This document shows positions 53,558 through 62,022 of a stretch of 64,000 nt of DNA, in pieces (the first letter of the stretch is position 1; the number at the start of each line of letters is the position of its first letter). The notes under the pieces were generated by a model. The model saw nothing but the letters and a program-made list of their open reading frames with translations. It did no database searches and had not been told where the DNA came from. This DNA is from CAZTTG01 sp964615935 (GTDB lineage: Bacteria > Planctomycetota > UBA1135 > GCA-002686595), in NCBI GenBank assembly GCA_964615935.1, contig CAZTTG010000014.1, positions 1-64,000 of the forward strand, read 5' to 3'. The position numbers and the translations under genes are program-made.

Positions 53558-56206
53558 ATGAGACCTACCCTGCTCCGCGCCCGTCCGATCGTGCTCCTGG
53601 CCGTGCTCCTGGCCCTGCTGGTGGCCGCTCCCGACGCCTGGGCGCTGCAGCGGGGCCAGGGCGGGACTCCCCCCCGGCCCCAGGGCCGCAAGGGGCGTCA
53701 ATCCGAGAAGACCGAGCCCAAGGAGCTGCCCCCCAACGAGCACGAGGACTACCTGGTCCCCCAGCTCGAGGGCGAGCTCGGCACCGTGGCCCCCCAGCCC
53801 CCCGACGTGGTGGCCGAGGACGCCCCGGTGCACCAGGACACCCACGGCCGGGCCCAGCACCAGCTCCAGGCCATCGCCGGCCGGGACGGGGCGGGCTTCG
53901 CCGCCGTCTGGCGGGACACCCGGGACGGGAACATGGGCCTCTACTTCGCCCGGATCGGCCTGGACGGTCGCCTGCGGGAGGACGAGCGGCCGGTCTACGC
54001 GCAGGGCTCCTCCTCCCGCGAGGTCGAGCCCTGCGTGGCGGTCGGGGAGGGCTGCTCGGGAGGTCTGGCCTGGTTCTCCTCGGGGGTGGGTGACGACCGG
54101 GTGAACCTGCGCTTCTTCGATCCCGAAGGCGCCTTCGTGGGAACGGACCGACCCCTGATGGAGCCCGGCGGCGCGGGGCAGGCGGCGGGACGCCGCCAGG
54201 GACTGGCGGGGCCGAGGGCCTCGGGCACGCGGCGCGTGCCCCAGATCGCCCTCTGGCCCGACGGGAGCGGCTCGGTGGTCTGGGCCGCGGACGGTCGGCT
54301 GTGGCACCAGGCCCTCGACACCTCGGGCCAGCCCGCGGGTCGGCCCGAGGCCATCAACCCCCGGGGTCCCCTGGCCCTCTCCCCCCCGCGCCTCGCCGGC
54401 GCGCCCCGGGCCGGCCTGATCTGCGCCTGGAGCTGCTCGGAGGGGATCGCCACCTGGCGGCGCCGCCGGAACGGGGGCGCCGTCCTCCTGCCGGGAGGGC
54501 CGGGCGAGCTCCTGGGGACGGCCTCGGCGGCCCCCTCGGGCGCCGAGGGGTGGTGGCTCCTGGTCGATCTGAAGGGACGGGTCGTGCTCCGACACCTGCC
54601 CGATCTGGGCCGCCCGGACCGGCGCGACGTGGAGGTCCTCGCCGCGCCCGTGGAGGGCGGGGATCTGGCCGTCTGGAGCTCGGGCGTCGCCGCCCTGCTC
54701 GAGGAGAGGCGGGACGAGGGCGACCCGCGCACCCGGGCCGGGCCCTTTCGCCTCGAGCTCTTCGACCCGGGAGGCCGACCGCTCCGGCGGGAGGTCGCCG
54801 AGCTCCTGGCGGACGATTCCAGGGGGGCCTTCGGGCCCCGGATCGCGCCCGCGGGCGACCTGCTCATGGCGGCCTGGACCGAGCGGCGCGCGGGCTCCCT
54901 GGACGTCTACTCGCGGCTCGTGGCCCCGGGCACCCGGGGCCGGATGAGTCCCGTCCGGCGGGTCAACACCGACGCCCGCAGCTCCGACCAGCGCCAGCAA
55001 GCGGTCGCCGGCGACGGCTTCTCCCGCGCGGCCGTGGCGTGGTCCGACGACCGGGAGGGTACCTGGCGGGTGTACGTCCGGCTGATGGACCGGGAGGGGG
55101 CCTTCACCAGCCCCGAGATCCCGGTGCCGGCCCCCCTCGAGCCCCGGGAAGGGGAGCCCGCCGTCGAGCCCGCGGCGCTCGTCCCCGGGGAGATCGGCGG
55201 CCGGATTCGCCCCGTCGTGGCCATGGGCGAGCAGGGCCGCTTCCTGGTGGCGTGGAAGGAGCGGGTGGCCGAGGATCGCTGGGCCGTCCGGGCGCAGGCC
55301 TTCGCCGCGCGGGGCGCGCCCGCCTCCGCCGACTTCGACCTGGACGTTCCCGGAGAGAGCACTCCCGCCCAGTCGAGCCCGGCCGCGACGGCCCTGCGGG
55401 GTGGCCGCGGGTACGCCGTGGCCTGGACGAGGACGGGTGGTGGCCTGCGCGCGCGCCACGTCTCGGCGAGCGGCTCCCTCGGCGCGACCACCCCGCGGCT
55501 CTCGAGCGCGGAATCCCCGGCGAATCCCTCGCTGGCGCTGCTCGACGACAGCCGCGTGCTGGTCGCCTGGGACGCGACCACTCCGGCGAAGCTGCGCCAG
55601 GTGTACGCGCACTTCCTCACCCAGGACCTGCGGCCCGACGGCGGCGAGCTGGACTTCGAGCTCATGTTCCGCGGCTCGGACTGGAATCCGAGGGTGGCTC
55701 CGGGACCCGACGGCGGCTTCGGCATGGCCTGGATCACGGGCGAGGGGCACGGCCGCGACATCTTCGTGCGCTTCTTCGATCGCGAGGGCACGGCCGTCTG
55801 CCGGCCCATCCCGGCCACGGTGAAGAGCAACGAGCAGGACGCCCACGACCTGATCCGCGCGGCCGACCGCTCCTGGATCCTCGCCTGGGAGGACGACATC
55901 TCCGGCTACGACCACGCCTACGTGCGCCGCTTCGACTCGCACACCTTCCGGCCCGGACCGACGGTGACCCTCAACCAGCGGGCGGCGGCCTTCAACGAGA
56001 ACCGCGGCGGGCCCCGAGTGGCCGCCTTCGACACCGGCTTCGTCGGCGTATGGACGGACTGCCGGCGCTCCCAGGGCAGCGACGTCTTCCGCCGGGTGCT
56101 GGGCCCGGGCTTCGACGAGGTCGAGGTCGAGGAGCCCGTCGCCGAGCCGGACGAGGGCTTCGAGGCGGGCGACGGCGGGGGGGGACGGGGCGGGCATCGC
56201 CGCTGA
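53558..56206 (+). CDS. large secreted repeat protein, probably beta-propeller
   Basis: 882 residues. Signal peptide (RARPIVLLAVLLALLVAAPDAWA), a Pro/Lys-rich linker, then repeats with the pattern A-V-W-x-D-x-R-x-G-x-x-x-V-Y-x-R (FAAVWRDTRDGNMGLYFARI, AAVAWSDDREGTWRVYVRLMD, MAAWTERRAGSLDVYSRLV), which suggest propeller blades of the exo-alpha-sialidase/BNR-like type. No catalytic motif recognised. Acidic, Gly-rich C-terminal tail. ATG 53558 lacks a Shine-Dalgarno; the frame is open upstream, but the signal peptide supports this start. Confidence 0.78.
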   Translation: MRPTLLRARPIVLLAVLLALLVAAPDAWALQRGQGGTPPRPQGRKGRQSEKTEPKELPPNEHEDYLVPQLEGELGTVAPQPPDVVAEDAPVHQDTHGRAQHQLQAIAGRDGAGFAAVWRDTRDGNMGLYFARIGLDGRLREDERPVYAQGSSSREVEPCVAVGEGCSGGLAWFSSGVGDDRVNLRFFDPEGAFVGTDRPLMEPGGAGQAAGRRQGLAGPRASGTRRVPQIALWPDGSGSVVWAADGRLWHQALDTSGQPAGRPEAINPRGPLALSPPRLAGAPRAGLICAWSCSEGIATWRRRRNGGAVLLPGGPGELLGTASAAPSGAEGWWLLVDLKGRVVLRHLPDLGRPDRRDVEVLAAPVEGGDLAVWSSGVAALLEERRDEGDPRTRAGPFRLELFDPGGRPLRREVAELLADDSRGAFGPRIAPAGDLLMAAWTERRAGSLDVYSRLVAPGTRGRMSPVRRVNTDARSSDQRQQAVAGDGFSRAAVAWSDDREGTWRVYVRLMDREGAFTSPEIPVPAPLEPREGEPAVEPAALVPGEIGGRIRPVVAMGEQGRFLVAWKERVAEDRWAVRAQAFAARGAPASADFDLDVPGESTPAQSSPAATALRGGRGYAVAWTRTGGGLRARHVSASGSLGATTPRLSSAESPANPSLALLDDSRVLVAWDATTPAKLRQVYAHFLTQDLRPDGGELDFELMFRGSDWNPRVAPGPDGGFGMAWITGEGHGRDIFVRFFDREGTAVCRPIPATVKSNEQDAHDLIRAADRSWILAWEDDISGYDHAYVRRFDSHTFRPGPTVTLNQRAAAFNENRGGPRVAAFDTGFVGVWTDCRRSQGSDVFRRVLGPGFDEVEVEEPVAEPDEGFEAGDGGGGRGGHRR

Positions 56207-56432
56207 TCGGAGCCCCTCGGGCGGGGGTGAGGTCCCGTGCGGCGCTTTTCGCGCAAATGGCCGAACCCGCGGACCGAATGGTCCGTCGAAGCCGACGTGC
56301 GGCGCTGGATCCGCGTTTCTTCGCACTCAGGTAGGAGGAGCGCGCGCTCAGGAGCGGCGCCGGGCGCATCAGGGCACCGGCCGGACCCGCGGGTCCGGCC
56401 GGTGTGTTTTCGGGGTCCTTCGCCCGCCGGAG

Positions 56433-56438
56433 TAGAAT
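56433..56438 (+). promoter_or_regulatory. -10 box of the tandem sulfatase-like genes
   Basis: TAGAAT, 37 nt before ATG 56476. Confidence 0.35.
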
Positions 56439-56475
56439 CCGCCCTCCCCTGAGGCGCCCCGCCCCCCCTCCTCCC

Positions 56476-58389
56476 ATGAGCCACCCCACCCGGCCTCCCG
56501 CCCGCCCCGAGGCCTCCCGGATCCTCGCCCTCCTCGCCATCTCGCTGCTGGGGGCGGGCTGCGGGCACGAGGAGCGGGGACCGATCATGCACGTCGAGCG
56601 GGTGGCGTGCGCCCTGCTCGCCCGCCCCGAGCTGCGCGAGGTGGTCCGGGCCGACGGCGCGGCGCCCCCCCGCGTGGGCTCGATCATGCCCTACGGCGGC
56701 GGGGCCCGCGACGCGGGCGCCCTGCCGAGCCTGATCCTGCCGCCTCCCTGCGAGGTGCGCATCCAGCTGCCGCGCTCCGCCCCTGGCGCCCACCTGCTGC
56801 TCGCGGCGGGCCTCGACCAGTCCGGGTACCGGGAGGCGGGCGAGGGCCGCGTGCGCTTCGAGGCGCTGCTGGAGGGCGTCCCCGTCTTCGAGGCCGAGAT
56901 CGACGTCCTGACCGCGATCCGCGAGCGGATCTGGATCCGCGGTCGAGCCGCGACCGAGGCGCCCGCCGAGCTCATCCTGCGCACGGAGTACTCCGGCGAG
57001 GGCGAGGCCCCCCAGGCCTGCGGATTCGGCCTCCTGGACGTGATCGTGCCCGAGAGCCATCCGCGCACCCGCGCCTCGAGCGAGGCTCCCAACGTCGTGC
57101 TGATCTGCGTCGACACCCTGCGGGCCGACGGCCTCTCCTGCTACGGCAACCCGCGGCGCACCAGCCCCAGGCTCGACGCCCTGGCCGCGCGCGGGACGCT
57201 CTTCGAGCGCGCCTTCGCGCCCTCGCCCTGGACCTGGCCCTCCACCGCCTCGCTCTTCACCGCGCTCTCGCCGCCCGAGCACGGCCTGACCGACATCGAC
57301 TCCTGCTTCCTGGCGCACGAGCTCGAGACCCTGGCCGAGGCCCTCCAGCGCGCCGGCGTGACCACCGCGGCCTGGTCCACCAATCCCCTGGTCGGCCCCA
57401 GCAAGGGCTTCGCCCAGGGCTTCGAGGTCTTCGAGGAGCTCCCCTGGAAGCGCACCAGCCGGATCGCGCGGGAGGTGGAGCCGTGGCTGCGCGAGATGGG
57501 GGAGTGGCGCTTCTTCCTCTACCTGCACCCGATCGATCCCCACCTGCCCTACGAGCCCGAGCCCGACCTGGCCGCGGTCTTCGCCGGCCAGGGGCCCGAC
57601 GGCCACCGGACCGGGCTGGCGCGCGAGATCCTCGAGGCCCGCCACGCCGGAGGGGAGTGGGACCCGGCCGAGCTCCAGCGCACGCTGCGGCACGACCGCA
57701 AGCTCTACGAGGGCGAGGTCGCCGGCGTCGACCGGGCCCTGGGCGAGCTCCTGGACCTCCTGCGCGAGCTGGGGCTCGAGGAGAACACGGTGGTGGCGGT
57801 CACCTCCGACCACGGCGAGGAGTTCGCCGAGCACGGCCTGACGGGCCACGCCGGCCAGCTCTACGACGAGCTCGTGCGCGTGCCCCTGATCCTGGCCGGC
57901 CCCGGCGTGCCGGCCGGGGTGCGCGTCGAGCGGTCGGTCGAGAACCGGCACGTCGCGCCCACCCTGCTCGAGCTGGCGGGCGTGCCCGCGCGGAGCAACC
58001 TGCGCGGCGCGAGCCTGCTGACCGGAGCGGACGCCGCCGCGGCGCCCATCTTCTTCAGCACCCGGCGCGGTCGCTGGATCCTGCCCGAGGAGAAGGCCGT
58101 CCGCCGGCCCCCTCACCTGTACGGCGTCCAGGTGGGCGACCGGCGCCTGATGTGGGCCCCCGCGGCCGAGGAGGGCGAGGCCGAGCTGGTGCGCCTCTAC
58201 GACCTCGAGAGCGATCCCCGGATGAGGCACGACATCGCCCCCGAGGAGCCCGGGCGGGTGGGCGAGCTGCGGGCGCGGATCGAGGCCTGGCTCGAGGAGG
58301 GAGAGCGCGTCCGGCCGGTGGCGCTGGACGGCGGGGAGGCGGCCATCGAGCTGCTGAGGGCCATCGGCTACATTGGAGAGGACGAATGA
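56476..58389 (+). CDS. sulfatase-like lipoprotein hydrolase, first of a tandem pair
   Basis: 637 residues. Signal peptide with lipobox LLGAGC; residues ~30-205 form a beta-rich N-terminal domain, then an alkaline phosphatase-superfamily domain: NVVLICVDTLRADGLSCYG (metal Asp), PSPWTWPSTASLFTAL at the nucleophile position, YLHPIDPHLPYEP and AVTSDHGEEFAEHGL (Asp-His metal ligands). Thr replaces Cys/Ser at the nucleophile and the following Arg is missing, so this is not a formylglycine sulfatase. Overlaps the next gene by ATGA. Outer-leaflet phospho- or sulfohydrolase is inferred. Confidence 0.85.
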   Translation: MSHPTRPPARPEASRILALLAISLLGAGCGHEERGPIMHVERVACALLARPELREVVRADGAAPPRVGSIMPYGGGARDAGALPSLILPPPCEVRIQLPRSAPGAHLLLAAGLDQSGYREAGEGRVRFEALLEGVPVFEAEIDVLTAIRERIWIRGRAATEAPAELILRTEYSGEGEAPQACGFGLLDVIVPESHPRTRASSEAPNVVLICVDTLRADGLSCYGNPRRTSPRLDALAARGTLFERAFAPSPWTWPSTASLFTALSPPEHGLTDIDSCFLAHELETLAEALQRAGVTTAAWSTNPLVGPSKGFAQGFEVFEELPWKRTSRIAREVEPWLREMGEWRFFLYLHPIDPHLPYEPEPDLAAVFAGQGPDGHRTGLAREILEARHAGGEWDPAELQRTLRHDRKLYEGEVAGVDRALGELLDLLRELGLEENTVVAVTSDHGEEFAEHGLTGHAGQLYDELVRVPLILAGPGVPAGVRVERSVENRHVAPTLLELAGVPARSNLRGASLLTGADAAAAPIFFSTRRGRWILPEEKAVRRPPHLYGVQVGDRRLMWAPAAEEGEAELVRLYDLESDPRMRHDIAPEEPGRVGELRARIEAWLEEGERVRPVALDGGEAAIELLRAIGYIGEDE

Positions 58390-60323
58390 GGCCCGCGAGG
58401 AATCCGATCGCCGCGCTGCTCCTGTCCCTGCTCCACGCCGGCTGCGGCGGAGGGGAGGGACCGGAGGCCGACCTGCCCCGCATGCGGATCGAGACCGTGG
58501 CCCTCTCGCTGGTGGCCGATCCCGAGCTGCGGACGGTCCTGCGCTGCCGGCCCGACGGCGAGCCCTACGCCGACTCGATGATGCCGCTGGGCAAGTCGCA
58601 CACCGACGCCGGGATCCTGCCGGCCCTGGTGATGCCGCCCCCCTGCGAGGTCGCCTTCGAGCTCTCCGCCCTCGAGCCCGGCGCGGCGCTGCGCTTCGCG
58701 GCCGGCATCGGGACCGCCTCCTATGCCAGGGCCGGGGGCGGCGCGGTCCGCTTCGAGATCGAGCTGGACGGCCGGCTCGTCTTCGAGAAGGAGCTCGCCA
58801 CGGGCGATGCGGTGCCGCGCGACGAGCGCGTGTGGCACCGGGGCGAGCTCCCCGTCGCGGGCGGCGGCCGGCTGATCCTGCGCACCAGCCCGGTCGAGGG
58901 CGCCGCCGGAGACGCGGAGCCGGTGCAGGCCGGCTTCGGTCTGCTGGAGGTGATCCAGCCCCGCGAGGTGCGCCGCACGCGCTCCTCGCCCGAGCGCCCC
59001 AACGTGCTGCTGGTCACCATCGACACCCTGCGCGCCGACGGGCTCCACGCCTACGGCAACCCGCGCGAGGCCAGCCCGGTCATCGATCGCCTCGCCGCGC
59101 GCGGCGTGCTCTACGAGGCGGCCTTCGCGACCTCGCCCTGGACCTGGCCCTCGACCGCCTCGCTGCTCACCTCGCTGACCCCGCCCGAGCACGGGCTGGA
59201 GTCGGTGGACTCCTGCTACCTGGCCGACGAGCTCTTGACCCTGGCCGAGGTCTTCCAGTTCCGGGGCTTCACCACCGCCGCCTTCTCCTGCAACCCGCTG
59301 GTGGTGCGCAACAAGAACTTCGACCAGGGCTTCGAGCTCTTCCGGGAGTACGAGCCGATCGGGGAGGAGTGGATCCCCACCCGCGAGATCCTGGACGACG
59401 TGCGGGCCTGGATCGACGAGATGGGGGAGTTTCGCTTCTTCCTCTACCTGCACGTGATCGATCCCCACGGGCCCTACCTGCCCGAGGAGGACCTGGCCCG
59501 GCGCTGGGCGCCGCCGCGCCCCGAGGGCCTGCAGGAGGGGGCCTGGCAGCCCTTCCTGCGCAAGATGTACGCCGGCGAGGAGTACGACGCCGAGCGGCTG
59601 GCGGGCTTCCTCGACTACCGCCGGGCCATGTACGACGGCGAGGTCGCCACCGTGGACCGGGCGCTGGGGGAGATCCTCGCGCACCTGGACGCCCTGGGGC
59701 TGACGGAGAGCACCGTGGTGGCGGTCACCTCGGACCACGGCGAGGAGTTCCTCGAGCACGGCATGCTGGCCCACGGCAAGCAGCTCTTCGACGAGTCGGT
59801 GCGGGTCCCGATGATCCTGGCCGGCCCGGGCGTGCCCGAGGGGGTCCGCGAGGCGCGGCCGGTGGAGAACCGCTTCCTGGTCCCGACCCTGCTGCGGCTC
59901 GCCGGGCTGCCGGTGCCCGAGCGGCTCGAGGGGCCCGACCTCACCGACCTGCCGGTCCTGGCCCGGCGGCCGGTCGAGCCCCTCTTCCTCTCGACGCGGC
60001 TGGGCAAGTGGATCGATCGGGAGGAGGGACGGCTCGCGACCGTGCCGGAGCTGCACGGCGTGCAGCTCGAGGGGAAGCTCCTCCTGTGGTCGCCCTCGAC
60101 CGAGGGCGGCGAACGCGAGCGGCTGGCGCTCTTCGACCTCGAGCGGGATCCGCGCGCCGAGCGCGACCTGGCCCCGGAGCGGCCCGGGGAGGTGGAGGCC
60201 CTCCGCCGGCTGATCGAGGAGTGGCTGGCGCGCGCCGAGTCGGTGCGCCCCAACGTGCTCGGCGGGGGCGAGCCCGCGCTCGAGCTGCTCCGGGAGATCG
60301 GCTACGTCGACAGCGAGGACTAG
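58386..60323 (+). CDS. sulfatase-like lipoprotein hydrolase, second of a tandem pair
   Basis: 645 residues, paralogue of the preceding gene over its whole length (same N-terminal beta domain, NVLLVTIDTLRADGLHAYG, TSPWTWPSTASLLTSL, YLHVIDPHGPYLP, AVTSDHGEEFLEHGM). Lipobox LLHAGC. The nucleophile position is again Thr without the sulfatase Arg. ATG 58386 overlaps the upstream stop, so translation is coupled. Its TAG stop (60321-60323) lies inside the CTAG flanking the foldback element, which separates it from pyruvate kinase. Confidence 0.86.
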   Translation: MRPARNPIAALLLSLLHAGCGGGEGPEADLPRMRIETVALSLVADPELRTVLRCRPDGEPYADSMMPLGKSHTDAGILPALVMPPPCEVAFELSALEPGAALRFAAGIGTASYARAGGGAVRFEIELDGRLVFEKELATGDAVPRDERVWHRGELPVAGGGRLILRTSPVEGAAGDAEPVQAGFGLLEVIQPREVRRTRSSPERPNVLLVTIDTLRADGLHAYGNPREASPVIDRLAARGVLYEAAFATSPWTWPSTASLLTSLTPPEHGLESVDSCYLADELLTLAEVFQFRGFTTAAFSCNPLVVRNKNFDQGFELFREYEPIGEEWIPTREILDDVRAWIDEMGEFRFFLYLHVIDPHGPYLPEEDLARRWAPPRPEGLQEGAWQPFLRKMYAGEEYDAERLAGFLDYRRAMYDGEVATVDRALGEILAHLDALGLTESTVVAVTSDHGEEFLEHGMLAHGKQLFDESVRVPMILAGPGVPEGVREARPVENRFLVPTLLRLAGLPVPERLEGPDLTDLPVLARRPVEPLFLSTRLGKWIDREEGRLATVPELHGVQLEGKLLLWSPSTEGGERERLALFDLERDPRAERDLAPERPGEVEALRRLIEEWLARAESVRPNVLGGGEPALELLREIGYVDSED

Positions 60324-60521
60324 CCCGGATTATTCATGAACACGCACTCAGAACGCCACGAACGGCCGGCTACGCCGGCCTCTCGGCCCCTGCTGGCACT
60401 TTCCACCCGCCGGCGTCCTCGACGACCTGTCAAGGTCGCCTCCGGGGCCGACGCGCGCAAAGTGCCAGCAGGAACCGATTCGAGGCGTTCTGAGCACGTC
60501 TTCATGAATAATCCGGGCTAG
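60320..60521. mobile_element. MITE-like foldback element 2 with CTAG flanks
   Basis: A 194-bp element (60324-60517) lies between CTAG copies at 60320-60323 and 60518-60521. The ends share 17 perfect bases (CCCGGATTATTCATGAA) and continue as inverted repeats for ~37 nt; the interior also pairs (CTGCTGGCACTTT with AAAGTGCCAGCAG). It is AT-richer than the neighbourhood, has no transposase, and reads as a 61-codon frame on each strand because of its symmetry. Confidence 0.83.
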
Positions 60522-60531
60522 GGACGACAGC

Positions 60532-62010
60532 ATGATCCCCGACGGTCAGCACCCCCTGATCCCGACCGGCCCGACCGGCCCGACCGGCGAGCTGCGTCAC
60601 GCCACCAAGATCGTGGCCACCCTCGGCCCGGCCTCCGAGCCCCTGCTCGGCCCCATGATCGACGCCGGCCTCTCCGTGGCGCGGCTCAACTTCGGCCACG
60701 GCCAGCCGGAGGAGCACCGCCGGCGGGTGGCCCGGCTGCGCGAGGCGGCCGAGCGGCGCGGGGCGCGCGTCGGCATCCTCGGCGACCTGCCGGGCCCCAA
60801 GCTGCGGCTGGGTCGCTTCGAGGGCGGCTTCGCCGAGCTGGAGGAGGGCCAGGAGGTCTCGCTGGTCGAGGGCGCCGGCCCGGCCAGGGCGGGCGTCGTG
60901 CCCTTCGACTTCTCCGACCTCCTGCCGTCGATCCGCTCCGGGCAGCGCGTCCACCTCGCCGACGGCGCGGTCGAGCTGGTGGTGCTGGCGGTGGGTCGCG
61001 ACTCGGCCGCGGCGCGGGTGCTGCGGGGCGGCCGCGCGGGGGACCGCCAGGGGGTGCACCTGCCCGACTCCAGCCTGGTCCGCGAGGTGCCCACCGAGAA
61101 GGACCGCGAGCTCATCGAGCTGGCCTGCGAGCTCTCCCTCGACCTGCTCGGACTGAGCTTCGTCTCGAGCGCCGAGGAGGTCGAGCGGGTGCGCGAGCTC
61201 GCGCCGGCCCCGCTCCTGGTGGCCAAGATCGAGCGCCGGGCGGCCCTCGACGAGCTGGACGGCATCCTGGCCGCGGCCGACGGGGTGATGGTCGCGCGCG
61301 GCGACCTGGGGGTGGAGGTCGAGCTGGAGCAGCTGCCCCTGATCCAGAAGTCGCTGATCGCGCGCTCGCTGGAGGCCGGGCGCTTCACCATCACGGCCAC
61401 CGAGATGCTCGAGTCCATGGTCTCGGCCAGCCGTCCCACCCGGGCCGAGGTGACCGACGTGGCCAACGCGGTCCTGGACGGCAGCGACGCGGTGATGCTC
61501 TCGGCCGAGACCGCGGTGGGGGCCTACCCGGTGCAGGCGGTCGAGACCATGCGCCGCATCGCCGCGACGGTGGAGGCCAGCCAGCGCTATCGGGACATCG
61601 AGCGGATCGCCTTCCGCCGCGCCGAGCCCACGGTCTCCAACGCCACCACCCTGGCCGCGGTCCAGGCGGCCGAGGCCCTGGGCATCGAGCGCATCGTGTG
61701 CTTCACCGAGACCGGCAACACGGCCCGGCTCCTCTCGCGCTACCGCCCCGTGGCGGAGGTGATCGCCCTCTCGCCCGACGAGCGCACCCTGGGCCGCATG
61801 GCCGTCCTGGGCTGCGTCCGCCCGGTCCTCTTCGAGCGCCGCGGCAGCCTGGAGGAGATGCTGGAGGCCTCCCAGCAGATGCTGGTCGAGCGGGGCCTGT
61901 GCCGGACGGGCGAGGAGATCGCCTTCGTCGCCGGCGTCCCCCCGGGGGTCAGCTGCTCGACCAACGTGATGAAGCTGCACCGCATCGGGGACCCGGCGCG
62001 GCTGCACTGA
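60532..62010 (+). CDS. pyk: pyruvate kinase
   Basis: 492 residues; converts phosphoenolpyruvate and ADP to pyruvate and ATP. HATKIVATLGPAS, KIERRAALDEL, MVARGDLGVEVELEQLPLIQKSLI, TATEMLESM and SAETAVGAYPVQAV identify it. RLNFGHG has Gly where Ser is usual, and TATEMLESM places Glu in the position that predicts K+-independence or dependence; this may be of kinetic interest. A C-terminal domain is present (VCFTETGNTARLLSRYRP). ATG 60532 lies 10 nt after the foldback element; without the insertion it would follow the sulfatase-like gene by about 10 nt, so an operon may have been split. Confidence 0.95.
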   Translation: MIPDGQHPLIPTGPTGPTGELRHATKIVATLGPASEPLLGPMIDAGLSVARLNFGHGQPEEHRRRVARLREAAERRGARVGILGDLPGPKLRLGRFEGGFAELEEGQEVSLVEGAGPARAGVVPFDFSDLLPSIRSGQRVHLADGAVELVVLAVGRDSAAARVLRGGRAGDRQGVHLPDSSLVREVPTEKDRELIELACELSLDLLGLSFVSSAEEVERVRELAPAPLLVAKIERRAALDELDGILAAADGVMVARGDLGVEVELEQLPLIQKSLIARSLEAGRFTITATEMLESMVSASRPTRAEVTDVANAVLDGSDAVMLSAETAVGAYPVQAVETMRRIAATVEASQRYRDIERIAFRRAEPTVSNATTLAAVQAAEALGIERIVCFTETGNTARLLSRYRPVAEVIALSPDERTLGRMAVLGCVRPVLFERRGSLEEMLEASQQMLVERGLCRTGEEIAFVAGVPPGVSCSTNVMKLHRIGDPARLH

Positions 62011-62022
62011 GGGAGGGGCGGT

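Noticed and set aside
60336..60521. 61-codon open frames on both strands ending in VFMNNPG
   Set aside because: They are mirror images produced by the palindromic foldback element and have no independent coding evidence.
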